From: CAZNEZ01 sp964572475
Lineage (GTDB): Bacteria; Bacillota; Clostridia; Lachnospirales; Lachnospiraceae
Assembly: GCA_964572475.1 (NCBI GenBank)
Contig: CAZNEZ010000030.1
Location: 1-28,353, forward strand
DNA length: 28,353 nt
Reading direction: 5' to 3'
The position numbers and the translations under genes are program-made. The notes beneath the pieces are model-generated. The model saw nothing but the letters and a program-made list of their open reading frames with translations, was not told the origin of the DNA and ran no database searches. Shown one piece after another: positions 1 through 8,245 of the stretch. How positions within the stretch are numbered: the first letter of the stretch is position 1; every line of letters starts with the position of its first letter.

Positions 1-14
1 ATAATATTATTCAT
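1..14 (-). CDS. Possible 5' end of a divergent gene, cut by the window edge
   Basis: On the minus strand an ATG at 14-12 follows a GGAG motif (plus-strand ctcc at 21-24) with a six-base spacer. This is a standard ribosome binding site arrangement. Only four full codons (M-N-N-I) lie inside the window, so the product cannot be named. If real, the gene is divergent from rpsT and shares the 15-113 region for its control signals. A chance GGAG/ATG pair in A+T-rich DNA is the alternative. Confidence 0.3.
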
Positions 15-76
15 ATTAAACTCCAATCATAATCATATTCTATTATTAGTTTAACCTTTATTTTTATATTTATGTA

Positions 77-105
77 TTGACAATTTATAGGATATACAGT
101 AAACT
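77..105 (+). promoter_or_regulatory. Promoter of rpsT
   Basis: A perfect -35 box TTGACA (77-82) is followed after 17 bases by TAAACT (100-105), a 4/6 match to TATAAT. Transcription would start near 112, just at the start of the first leader hairpin (114-150). This leaves an untranslated leader of about 110 bases before rpsT. The spacing and the perfect -35 make this the best sigma-A-type promoter upstream of the gene. Confidence 0.5.
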
Positions 106-113
106 AATAAAGA

Positions 114-206
114 TGTTTACATTAGCGTCCGCACAGTCTATGTGTAAACAATTAAGATAATAATAGTGATTTCTTACTCTCTCATAGAGATCACCAATAG
201 ACTATT
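114..206 (+). promoter_or_regulatory. Structured 5' leader of rpsT
   Basis: Two consecutive hairpins can form in the leader. The first has a perfect 8-bp stem, TGTTTACA (114-121) with TGTAAACA (143-150). The second has a 9-bp stem with one G-U pair, 166-174 with 186-194. An alternative pairing of AATAGT (162-167) with ACTATT (201-206) would compete with the second hairpin and ends next to the GGAGGA at 209-214. Autoregulation through the leader is common for ribosomal protein genes. That S20 binds this one is only inference. Confidence 0.4.
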
Positions 207-220
207 CTGGAGGAATAAAA

Positions 221-484
221 ATGGCTAACATTAAATCAGCAAAGAAAAGAATTTTAGTTACAGAAACAAAGGCTGCAAGAAATAAAGCAATCAAATCTAA
301 GGTTAAAACAGTAGTTAAAAAAGTTGAATCAGCAGTTGCTGAAGGAAACAAAGAAGTTGCTTTAGAAGCATTAAAAGCTGCTACAATCGAGATTGACAAA
401 GCTACTACTAAAGGAGTTTTCCATAAGAACACTTCTTCTAGAAAAATTTCTAGATTAACAAAATCTGTTAATGGTATTGCATAA
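221..484 (+). CDS. rpsT: 30S ribosomal protein S20
   Basis: The gene encodes 87 residues, the usual length of S20, a primary binding protein of the 16S rRNA 5' domain in the small ribosomal subunit. The N-terminus MANIKSAKKRI and the following basic stretch (NKAIKSKVKTVVKK) are diagnostic, as is the C-terminal motif around KGVFHKNTSSRKISRL. The ATG at 221 follows GGAGGA at 209-214 with a six-base gap, so the start is secure. It is the only plus-strand gene in the first 15 kb. It is transcribed away from a possible divergent gene and convergent with holA, as in the Bacillus subtilis comE-holA-rpsT region. A leader of about 110 bases with two hairpins suggests post-transcriptional control. Codon use is strongly biased, as expected for a highly expressed gene. 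Confidence 0.98.
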   Translation: MANIKSAKKRILVTETKAARNKAIKSKVKTVVKKVESAVAEGNKEVALEALKAATIEIDKATTKGVFHKNTSSRKISRLTKSVNGIA

Positions 485-510
485 GACGTTTTAGTTAACT
501 TAATAATATA

Positions 511-545
511 AAAAAACTTCCGTTCTAACCCATCGGAAGTTTTTT
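511..545. terminator. Bidirectional intrinsic terminator between rpsT and holA
   Basis: The stem AAAAAACTTCCG (511-522) pairs perfectly with CGGAAGTTTTTT (534-545) around an 11-base loop. The G+C core is flanked by an A run on one side and a T run on the other, so it can end transcription from rpsT (+) and from the comE-holA operon (-). Confidence 0.9.
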
Positions 546-583
546 TATATCTATAATTGTATAGTGATTTATTATATAGTTGT

Positions 584-1561
584 TTATACTTTTTCTGAGC
601 ATTTAACTATCATAACCTCTACTCCTGTTTTATCAGCAATTCTACCACTTTTAATATCTTCTTCAAGAGTTAACCCCTCTTCAAGTATCTGTTTAATTCT
701 ATTATACTTAAATAATTGTGCCTGTTTAAGAGATTTTGTTGCAACAAACCCCTGAACTCCCATCTTAGCACCTATATCATTAACCCCTCTTTTATTAAGA
801 TCATAAGCCTGTAACATAAGATTAAATTGTCTTAAAATCATAAACAATATTTTAAGCGGTGCCTCCTTAGTCTGAACAAGATCATAATAAAGCTCTAATG
901 CTTTCTGCTGATTTTTCATTCCCATCGCATCTACCATATCAAATATTTTTCCTTGAATCTGTCCAGTACACACTTCTTCAACATCTTCTTTTGTAATAGT
1001 ATCTCTGTCTATTGCATAACATATAACTTTTTCAAGCTCCACAATCATATTATCCATACTAGTTGCAGCCATCTCTTTTATACAGTTCAATGCTTCATTA
1101 TTGATATTCTTACCTTCATGCGCTAATTTTGCTTTAATCCAGTTATTAAGCTCACCATCTCTAAGCATAACAGCTTCACAAACATATCCACTGTCCTTTA
1201 CTCTCTTATACATCTTACTTCTCTTATCTATCTCATCTTCCAAAAATAGAAAACATGTTGATTCTGGAATAGTAAGCATATAATCAGCCATAATATCACA
1301 GGCATTTTTAAAGAAACCAGAGTTCTTAATAACAATTAGTCTCTTATCCGCAAAAAATGGTAAGGTTTCTGCCACATCAATAACCTCATTAGGATTAATA
1401 TCATTATTCTCATAATAATTGTAATTCATTGACGCGTCTTCTCCGATTATTGCCTTTTTAAGCTTATCTTTATATACTCTTTTAAGAAAATTTTCTTCTC
1501 CATATATAAGATAAACACTTTTTAAATTATTATCTTTTATATCTCTATCTATATTCTTCAT
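584..1561 (-). CDS. holA: DNA polymerase III subunit delta
   Basis: This is the clamp-loader delta subunit (325 aa, normal length), which opens the beta sliding clamp during replication. The N-terminal nucleotide-binding fold is recognisable from SVYLIYGEENFLKR (residues ~14-28) and LPFFADKRLIVIKN (~67-80). The middle (LEKVICYAID, ~176) and the C-terminal collar region (KILFMILRQFNLMLQAYDL, ~239) follow the family. Its ATG overlaps the stop of the upstream MATE gene by one base (TAATG), so translation is probably coupled; a GGTG sits just before. It is the last gene of the comE-type operon and faces rpsT across a shared terminator. The comEC-holA-rpsT neighbourhood is old and conserved in Firmicutes, which supports the call. 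Confidence 0.95.
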   Translation of the reverse strand: MKNIDRDIKDNNLKSVYLIYGEENFLKRVYKDKLKKAIIGEDASMNYNYYENNDINPNEVIDVAETLPFFADKRLIVIKNSGFFKNACDIMADYMLTIPESTCFLFLEDEIDKRSKMYKRVKDSGYVCEAVMLRDGELNNWIKAKLAHEGKNINNEALNCIKEMAATSMDNMIVELEKVICYAIDRDTITKEDVEEVCTGQIQGKIFDMVDAMGMKNQQKALELYYDLVQTKEAPLKILFMILRQFNLMLQAYDLNKRGVNDIGAKMGVQGFVATKSLKQAQLFKYNRIKQILEEGLTLEEDIKSGRIADKTGVEVMIVKCSEKV

Positions 1562-2916
1562 TATTCACCGACCTGTCTAGTAACATTCTTAAGCCATTTA
1601 CCACTTCTATACCTATATATACAAAATGGAATCTTGAGAATTTCATCACAAAGCAATATCATATATACTATAGGCACACTTAATTTTAACACAAATGCGG
1701 CAATATATCCAAGTACAATTGCGCCACACCATAAAGTAGTGACATCCACCATCAGTCCATATTTTGTATCTCCACCTGACCTAAAGATTCCCACAATCAT
1801 CTCCGTATTAAATGCCTGTGCAATAACAAAATATGCCATAACCAACATCATAAATGACAGATATTCTCTAGCCTCAACTTCAAGATTCATAACATTCATA
1901 GCAATTGGTCTGACAATAAGTACCACTGCACTTGCCATTAGTCCTGCCATTAAGCTAATCTTAATAAACTTTCTAGAATATTGCTTTGCTTTTTTTAATT
2001 TATTCTCTCCGATAGTTTTACCAAGAATAATTGCTGTCGCTGAAGCTATACCAAATGACACAACTGTAGAAAGTCTTCTTGTAACCTGAACAATAGAATT
2101 AGCTGCCACAACATTACTGCTCATCTGCCCCATAATCGCGGTAACTGCAGCACATCCAGCTCCCCATGCTAGTTCATTCATTACTACAGGTGCCGAATAT
2201 CTAAGGAAATCTGCAAACAATATCCTGTTTTTAGCAAATATATACTTGATTTTAAACTCAATAACATTATTAAATAATTTATCATAAATCAATACCATAA
2301 CAAATTCTAATATTCTGGCACACAGGGTTGCAATTGCAGCTCCCTGTATTCCAAGCTTCGGAACACCAAAAAGACCAAAAATCAATATAGAATTCAAAAT
2401 TACATTAGTGATAAGTGATATAAGATAGATAACTGTAGAGACTACAACTCTCTCCACGCTTCTCATTACATTCAGATATATAAGTGTTACTGCCGTAAAT
2501 ATATAGCTAAAGCTAACAATTCTAAGATAATCTATTCCCTCTTTAATAATTATATCCTCTGAAGAAAATATTCTCATTAACTGATATGGAAATATCTGTG
2601 CTATAACTGTAAAAGTAATTGCCGCCAATATAGAAACTCTCATTGCTATACCCATAATCTTAGCAATTGTAGTCTTGTCATTCTTACCCCAGTATTGTGA
2701 AGTTAATACTAATGCGCCTGACGTAATGCCAAAGAAAAACAAATCAAGTATAAACGATATCTGACCTGCTAATGATGATGCAGCTAAAACATTTTGATTT
2801 ACTTTTCCAAGCATTACAACGTCAGCTGTCTGAACCCCAACATTAATTAAGTTCTGAAGCGCTATAGGAATAACCAATGCAAGAACCATTCTATAAAAAC
2901 CTTTTTCTTTGTTCAT
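1561..2916 (-). CDS. MATE family multidrug/metabolite exporter
   Basis: An integral membrane protein of 451 aa with about 12 hydrophobic segments, matching the MATE (multi antimicrobial extrusion) fold, which exports cationic compounds in exchange for Na+ or H+. Family-like stretches include VIPIALQNLINVGVQTADVVMLGKV near the N-terminus (shown here in parts: ALQNLINVG, ADVVMLGKV) and the second-half equivalent YSAPVVMNELAWGAG (~220). I place the start at the ATG at 2916 because GGAG lies six bases upstream. A second in-frame ATG at 2928 gives four more residues but has only a poor AGAGAA directly beside it. The gene sits between comEC and holA, a place usually without a transporter, and overlaps holA by one base. 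The substrate cannot be told from sequence. Confidence 0.9.
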   Translation of the reverse strand: MNKEKGFYRMVLALVIPIALQNLINVGVQTADVVMLGKVNQNVLAASSLAGQISFILDLFFFGITSGALVLTSQYWGKNDKTTIAKIMGIAMRVSILAAITFTVIAQIFPYQLMRIFSSEDIIIKEGIDYLRIVSFSYIFTAVTLIYLNVMRSVERVVVSTVIYLISLITNVILNSILIFGLFGVPKLGIQGAAIATLCARILEFVMVLIYDKLFNNVIEFKIKYIFAKNRILFADFLRYSAPVVMNELAWGAGCAAVTAIMGQMSSNVVAANSIVQVTRRLSTVVSFGIASATAIILGKTIGENKLKKAKQYSRKFIKISLMAGLMASAVVLIVRPIAMNVMNLEVEAREYLSFMMLVMAYFVIAQAFNTEMIVGIFRSGGDTKYGLMVDVTTLWCGAIVLGYIAAFVLKLSVPIVYMILLCDEILKIPFCIYRYRSGKWLKNVTRQVGE

Positions 2917-2989
2917 TTTTGTCTCCATTTCTCTGTTGTATAATCATAATTGAGCAATAGAATAATAGTAGCAGACAATCTGTTATTTT

Positions 2990-5134
2990 TCAATCACAAC
3001 AGTACTTTTCCATCTTAATACTGTTATTATTTACAGTAAATGTAATAGCTCCACAATCTTTTGTAAGGCTAATATCTATATTCTTATCGGTCAATCTATT
3101 AATAAGCTCATCATGAGGATGCCCATAACTATTATCTTCACCACATGAAATTATCGCATATTCTGGTTTTATTAAATCTATAAAATCTTCTGTAGTGGAA
3201 TACTTAGAGCCATGATGAGCAACCTTTATCACATCATAATCTTCCTTTTTGACATATTCGAGCATTGACCTTTCTCCACTTTCTGTAACATCTCCAGTCA
3301 GTAGAATCTCAAACTCCTTATAGCATACTTTAAGAACTGTAGAATAATCATTTCTATCAACTGCTATAAAGTCAGAATCCGGATGAATACATGTAATACT
3401 AAAATCCATACCGCTGGCAATAACATCACCTGCACAAATATATATAACCTCAGTACCTGCGTCTTCTGCAAGTTTGACTATTTCGTTATAAGCATCATCT
3501 ACCAGATTAGTCACCGGCATAACAAGAGTCTTAATCTTAATATCATCTCCATTTAATATCTCTTTTAGTCCATTAATGTGATCATTATCTGCATGTGTCA
3601 TAATTGCATAATCAATCTTTGATACCGCTTCAGACTTCAGATATGGAATTATTCTGTACTTACCAACCTGTGAAACATCTGTACTTCCTCCATCTATAAG
3701 ATACGTTGTATCGTTTTCTCTCATGAATATTCCATCACCTTGTCCAACATCTATAAATGTAATCATAAAATCATTGCTCTTTTTACTAAGTAATACAAAT
3801 ACTATACAAAGCATAACAGCAATACCAATAGCTCTCTTTCCATAACGTTTCTGCCAGATTTCGATATCATTTATCTTATTCTTAAACCTTAGACACATCA
3901 AACAGAATACTACTAGGATTACATAATATATTACAATATTTATCAAAGGTGGTTGTCCTGTTCTTATTGAATTAAAGGGCATTTTTTCATTAATTTTGCA
4001 TATTTCCTCATAAAATCGAATAATAAAACAACCTGTTCCTATTGATATTTTACCTGCAAAGTTTGATATTATTCCAATAAATGCTCCCATACCACCTGAA
4101 ACTAGAACAATACCCATAAGTGGAATGACAACAATGTTTAATAGAATAGAGTATGTAGGTATTTCGCAATAATTATATGCAATTAAGGGGAGATTCACCA
4201 TTGTAATAACCGTGCTTGCTAACAATGACTTTCCTATCCTACTATTAACAGCCAGAAAATCTTTTATAGGATTATAAAATATGCCTATGCCTGCAACTGA
4301 TGCAAATGACATCTGAAATCCAGAATTCATAAGCAGTAGGCCATTATCCATTAGCATTAATATTCCCGCGCAAGCTATTGCTGATATCATATCATAAGTT
4401 CTTCCCGATATCTCAGCTCCAAGCCTGATAATCAGCATAATAATTGCCCTTCTGGCAGATACTCCTTCACCAGACATTATTCCAAATAAAATTATAACTA
4501 TAATTGTGACCATAGATGCGCTTAAAGTTTTAGTGAATTTTCTAAGAATATTATATATACACATACCAATCATAGAAATATGCAGCCCTGAAATAACCAA
4601 AATGTGCGAAATCCCACTATCGCTAAAAAGCTTCTTAACTTCACTATCTATACCCTTTTTATTACCAAGCAGCATTGCATCAAATATGGAAGCATCACCT
4701 TCATTACATATACTGTATATAGATTTCCTTATTTTTTCACTTGCATCAGACAGGAAAATTTTAATATTATCTACAGAATGATCCAGCACTTCTATCTTTT
4801 TAATCTCAACTCTCCCTGAATATCCTATAGAATTGTAATACCACTTTTCATCAAAATTTCCCTTATTCCTTGAATTTTGAAACTCTTTATATACTCCTCT
4901 AATAATTACTTCATTACCATACTCCAGATTATGCGTACTAAAAGAACTGCATATATATGAAAAATCACTTTTAATAAAGTAATTAAAGCCATATGCAGTC
5001 TCTTCTATCTTATCCACTATACCAGATATAGTGACATAATCATTATTATTAAAACCATCTTCAGGCTGATACAGCGACAGAGCCAGCTCTCCAAGCACAA
5101 ATGCCACAAGCAAAATCAGCAATGGTCTTTTAAT
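2990..5134 (-). CDS. comEC: ComEC/Rec2 DNA internalisation channel protein
   Basis: ComEC forms the membrane channel for single-stranded DNA uptake in natural transformation. The ~714-residue protein has an N-terminal membrane segment and soluble DUF4131-like domain, a polytopic Competence domain (ISHILVISGLHISMIG at ~170-190, then many hydrophobic segments), and a C-terminal metallo-beta-lactamase-fold domain (IDVGQGDGIF, LIDGG, THADNDHINGL, VAHHGSKYST). The start is unusual. The first conventional start is TTG at 5122, with no ribosome binding site at a proper distance. An ATT at 5134 lies six bases after a GTAGGG motif and yields M-K-R-P-L-L, which resembles ComEC N-termini, so I use it. 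The reading frame is closed upstream by the GerMN stop codon at 5152-5150. Together with comEA it suggests a DNA uptake system, but no other competence genes are in the window. Confidence 0.93.
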   Translation of the reverse strand: MKRPLLILLVAFVLGELALSLYQPEDGFNNNDYVTISGIVDKIEETAYGFNYFIKSDFSYICSSFSTHNLEYGNEVIIRGVYKEFQNSRNKGNFDEKWYYNSIGYSGRVEIKKIEVLDHSVDNIKIFLSDASEKIRKSIYSICNEGDASIFDAMLLGNKKGIDSEVKKLFSDSGISHILVISGLHISMIGMCIYNILRKFTKTLSASMVTIIVIILFGIMSGEGVSARRAIIMLIIRLGAEISGRTYDMISAIACAGILMLMDNGLLLMNSGFQMSFASVAGIGIFYNPIKDFLAVNSRIGKSLLASTVITMVNLPLIAYNYCEIPTYSILLNIVVIPLMGIVLVSGGMGAFIGIISNFAGKISIGTGCFIIRFYEEICKINEKMPFNSIRTGQPPLINIVIYYVILVVFCLMCLRFKNKINDIEIWQKRYGKRAIGIAVMLCIVFVLLSKKSNDFMITFIDVGQGDGIFMRENDTTYLIDGGSTDVSQVGKYRIIPYLKSEAVSKIDYAIMTHADNDHINGLKEILNGDDIKIKTLVMPVTNLVDDAYNEIVKLAEDAGTEVIYICAGDVIASGMDFSITCIHPDSDFIAVDRNDYSTVLKVCYKEFEILLTGDVTESGERSMLEYVKKEDYDVIKVAHHGSKYSTTEDFIDLIKPEYAIISCGEDNSYGHPHDELINRLTDKNIDISLTKDCGAITFTVNNNSIKMEKYCCD

Positions 5135-5149
5135 TATACACCCTACTTT

Positions 5150-6097
5150 CTATTCACTCTCTGATGTATTAACAACAATATCCAGATTCCTTGAAAACGC
5201 TTCATTCAGTGAAATACTATTGTGAAATTTAACATTTGTTTCACTATCCACGCTTATCTGTACTTTATTGATATATGTTAATTCAGATAGTGAATTAACT
5301 ATTGAATAAATTGCAACTTCATCACTAATAGATGATATCTCCGTTAAAAATTTAGAATCAAAATTAACGTAACATACTCCATCCTTAGTTATTATACTTA
5401 ATATCTTAATGTCTTCTGGAAGAGTTCTTTGAAGTCCATCAACTGTAGGACCTTTTATTAATCGCTCAACAATATACTTCTCTAAAGAAACATTATTAGA
5501 GTATACACCATCATATGTTTCTGTCTTAAGTTTATCACCCTTTGAATTGGCATAATACAATGTCACAGTAGCACTATAATATGAATTAATCGAAGAACTT
5601 GTACTATCAACAAAATCGGCTGCTTTCATATTGCCTACTACATTTCCCTCTGAATCAGTAAGTGGCTGGTCATTAATGTTAATTCCTACATAGTCAATAC
5701 CAGTTATCTGAGAAAGTGTAAGTACAAGTGCTGCTCTATATAATAATTCATTAGACTTTTTAATATTTGTATATGCCGCATCAAATGTAATGTATGCTGT
5801 ATTATCTACTAATTCTTCTTTAAGAATAGATACACTGTCTGGCTTAGCCTTAGCGCAGTCCAGATTCTCTGTATCTTTATTCATTGCATCAATCAACTCA
5901 GTCATTAGCTCATCAACATTCGTAGTATCTGTAGTATAGCTAATAGTCTCTAGTTTAGTTCCCTCTTTGTTAATATAGTATAATTCATAATTACCATCTT
6001 CAGTATTATCATCGTTTGAACTACAGCCAGACATTGAGAATACCAGAGTTAACATCATAGTAATAATAAGTATTAGTGATATGATTCGTCTTTTCAT
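5150..6097 (-). CDS. GerMN domain lipoprotein
   Basis: A 315-aa exported lipoprotein. The N-terminus is basic then hydrophobic and ends in the lipobox FSMSGC (Cys ~25), so it should be lipid-anchored on the outer face of the membrane. Two GerMN-type domains follow: one with YTTDTTNVDELMTELIDAM and ITFDAAYTNI (~50-150), one with VERLIKGPTVDGLQRTLPE and VNFDSKFL (~170-285). The domain is named for B. subtilis GerM, a lipoprotein needed in sporulation and germination; it binds partners in the envelope. The start is firm: AAAGGTGG lies seven bases before the ATG. It follows the sensor kinase by 15 bases, so it may belong to the two-component module as an output or a sensor partner. It is followed by comEC with only about 15 bases between. 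Confidence 0.88.
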   Translation of the reverse strand: MKRRIISLILIITMMLTLVFSMSGCSSNDDNTEDGNYELYYINKEGTKLETISYTTDTTNVDELMTELIDAMNKDTENLDCAKAKPDSVSILKEELVDNTAYITFDAAYTNIKKSNELLYRAALVLTLSQITGIDYVGININDQPLTDSEGNVVGNMKAADFVDSTSSSINSYYSATVTLYYANSKGDKLKTETYDGVYSNNVSLEKYIVERLIKGPTVDGLQRTLPEDIKILSIITKDGVCYVNFDSKFLTEISSISDEVAIYSIVNSLSELTYINKVQISVDSETNVKFHNSISLNEAFSRNLDIVVNTSESE

Positions 6098-6112
6098 TCT
6101 GTAGCCACCTTT

Positions 6113-7528
6113 CTACGCGATATGGTTAAGGGGGATTCTTACCGTAAATGTAGTTCCCTCCCCTTCTTTACTGTATATCTTAATAATTCCTCTATGCATT
6201 GCTATAGCGTTCTTAGTAATAGCAAGTCCTAAACCAGTTCCACCAGTCTCTCTTGACCTTGTCTTATCAACTCTATAGAATCTCTCAAAAACATGTTCTG
6301 CACAGTCTTCTGGAATACCAATACCAGAATCTGCAACTTTTATATAAAAATACTTATGATCTGCATTTAGTGATACTCTTACCCAGCCATCAGTAACATT
6401 ATACTTAATAGCATTTTCAACGAGATTAGATATAGCAATAGTGAGCTTGACCTCGTCAATCTCAGCAATAATAGGCCTAAAGCTTTCCAGAACAAGCTCT
6501 ATATTGCGCTTTGCCGCTATAGGTCGAAGTCTCTTTAATATAAGTTCAACCATCTCATTAATATTAATCTCTGTAACATGAAGTTCAGCATTCGTTTTAT
6601 CAAGCTTAACCAGATCAAGTAAATCTGTAATAATCTTATTCTCTCTGTCAATCTCATCAACTATATCACTTAAGAATTCTCTATATAACTCTGCTGGAGC
6701 TTCTTCCTGAAGTAACAAAGAATCTGCTAGAACTTTGATAGAAGTAATAGGTGTTTTAAGTTCATGAGATACATTTGATACAAACTCCTGCCTTGAATCA
6801 TCAAGTTTTTTCATACGTTCAAGCATATGATTAAACGCTTCAGCTAGTTGTTCAGTCTCTGTATACCCCGTAGCATCCAGTTTTTCATCAAGAAATCCCG
6901 CACTCATACCCTCAACTTTAGTCTCAAATTTCTTAAATGGCTTTATTGCAAAATATGAGTAATAAAGAGCAACAAGTGCAATTACAAGATACATAACTAT
7001 CTCAATTATAACCGCTTTCCTTGTAACAACAGCAATATTCTCTTTAACATCCAATGTAGATATTGTAATAAGCATAACACTGTCAATGTCCTTATTGTCA
7101 CTGTTTTTAATAGCCAAAGTAAGTTCAATGTAATTATTATCGCTATTATATGTAGAAATATTCTGTCCATTAAAGCACTTAATTACATTCTCAGAAATAC
7201 TGATTTTGCCTTCATCCATAACATAAGTGTCTTTAACAATCTTATAATCCTGATTAATAAGAATAACTCTTCCATCATACATACTTGAAAACTGAGATAA
7301 CTCATTGGAAATAGAATCGGATATATTGTTCTTATCATATCCTTCTTTGATTAGATTATCCCTTATTATAACGCTCTGACTCTGGATACGTTCTATTTTT
7401 TGCTCCACTAATTCATCTGAATAGCTCTGAAGAAGTGCATATTTCATAAACATTACAGGTAGCATTCCAACAATAAGAATAACTGCAAGCATTCTAAACC
7501 TAAGGCTTCTTAAGAACTTATTCTTAAT
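6113..7528 (-). CDS. Membrane sensor histidine kinase (HAMP, HisKA, HATPase)
   Basis: The kinase partner of the response regulator just upstream. Order: membrane segment (RMLAVILIVGMLPVMF), an extracytoplasmic sensor region of about 130 residues, a second membrane segment (IIEIVMYLVIALVALYYSY), HAMP (to FNHMLERM), HisKA with the phospho-acceptor His in SNVSHELKTPITSIKV, and HATPase with the N box (NLVENAIKYN), DSGIGIPED, FERFYRVDK and GGTGLGLAI. The layout resembles WalK/PhoR-type kinases. The start is uncertain. The frame is open back to 7600, but that part overlaps the regulator's well-conserved end. The best-placed site is an ATT at 7528, five bases after AAAGG, giving M-K-N-K-F-L-R-S-L-R-F-R-M. 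The first ATG after it is at 7492, just at the membrane segment, with a weaker AGG. The signal sensed is unknown. Confidence 0.93.
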   Translation of the reverse strand: MKNKFLRSLRFRMLAVILIVGMLPVMFMKYALLQSYSDELVEQKIERIQSQSVIIRDNLIKEGYDKNNISDSISNELSQFSSMYDGRVILINQDYKIVKDTYVMDEGKISISENVIKCFNGQNISTYNSDNNYIELTLAIKNSDNKDIDSVMLITISTLDVKENIAVVTRKAVIIEIVMYLVIALVALYYSYFAIKPFKKFETKVEGMSAGFLDEKLDATGYTETEQLAEAFNHMLERMKKLDDSRQEFVSNVSHELKTPITSIKVLADSLLLQEEAPAELYREFLSDIVDEIDRENKIITDLLDLVKLDKTNAELHVTEININEMVELILKRLRPIAAKRNIELVLESFRPIIAEIDEVKLTIAISNLVENAIKYNVTDGWVRVSLNADHKYFYIKVADSGIGIPEDCAEHVFERFYRVDKTRSRETGGTGLGLAITKNAIAMHRGIIKIYSKEGEGTTFTVRIPLNHIA

Positions 7529-7529
7529 T

Positions 7530-8219
7530 CTAACCTTTAAAATAGTAACCAACTCCCCACTTTGTATGTACATACTTAGGTTCGCCAGGATTACTCTCAA
7601 TCTTCTCTCTAAGTCTTCTTACATGTACATCAACTGTTCTTACATCGCCTGGATACTCATATCCCCATACGATATTCAAAAGGTTTTCTCTATTGTAAAC
7701 CTTATTTGGATTCTTAACTAATAATTCTAAAAGATCAAATTCTTTAGCTGTAAGATTAACTTCAACAGCATCAACAAATGCCCTTCTTCCATCAATTTCA
7801 AGCTTAAGTCCATTCTTCTCTATAATATTCTCAGGCACTTCTTTAGCATTATTCTTAGCATTTCTTCTCATAATAGCCTTAATTCTTGCCTTAACTTCTA
7901 ATATATTAAATGGCTTGGTTATATAGTCATCTGCACCATACTCAAGACCAAGAATCTTATCCATATCATCACCCTTGGCGGTGAGCATAATAATTGGCAT
8001 ATCAGAGAATTCCCTGATTGCCTGACATACTTCAAAACCATTCAGTTTTGGTAACATAACATCTAAAAGTACAACATCATATTCTTTTTGTTTTGCTAAC
8101 TCAACTGCTTCTTCTCCATCATATGCACAATCTACTTCCATACTATCCTGTAAAAGACTGAATTTGATACCTTTTACAATCAGCTTTTCGTCGTCTACTA
8201 CCAGAACTTTGTTCCCCAT
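7530..8219 (-). CDS. OmpR/PhoB-family response regulator
   Basis: A 229-aa DNA-binding regulator phosphorylated by the neighbouring histidine kinase. The receiver domain (1-~118) has the acidic pair D9-D10, phospho-acceptor D53 (VLLDVMLPKLNG), the conserved Thr in MLTAKGDD and Lys in YITKPF. The C-terminal winged helix (~130-229) contains LTAKEFDLLELL, VWGYEYPGDVRTVDVHVRRL and the end VHTKWGVGYYFKG, all typical of PhoB-type proteins. The ATG at 8219 is preceded by GGTG five bases upstream. The gene begins 26 bases after the comEA stop and its stop lies next to the kinase start, so the pair is translationally linked. Having a regulator inside a comE operon raises the idea that it controls this operon, but no target site can be assigned. 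Confidence 0.95.
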   Translation of the reverse strand: MGNKVLVVDDEKLIVKGIKFSLLQDSMEVDCAYDGEEAVELAKQKEYDVVLLDVMLPKLNGFEVCQAIREFSDMPIIMLTAKGDDMDKILGLEYGADDYITKPFNILEVKARIKAIMRRNAKNNAKEVPENIIEKNGLKLEIDGRRAFVDAVEVNLTAKEFDLLELLVKNPNKVYNRENLLNIVWGYEYPGDVRTVDVHVRRLREKIESNPGEPKYVHTKWGVGYYFKG

Positions 8220-8245
8220 TCTTGCACCGTAACCTTTCTACTTAA

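Noticed and set aside
2929..2989. Terminator between comEC and the MATE gene
   Set aside because: Only 4-bp inverted repeats without a U tract are present; read-through is more likely.
7529..7600. N-terminal extension of the sensor kinase to TTG 7600
   Set aside because: This part lies out of frame over the conserved end of the response regulator and lacks kinase similarity.
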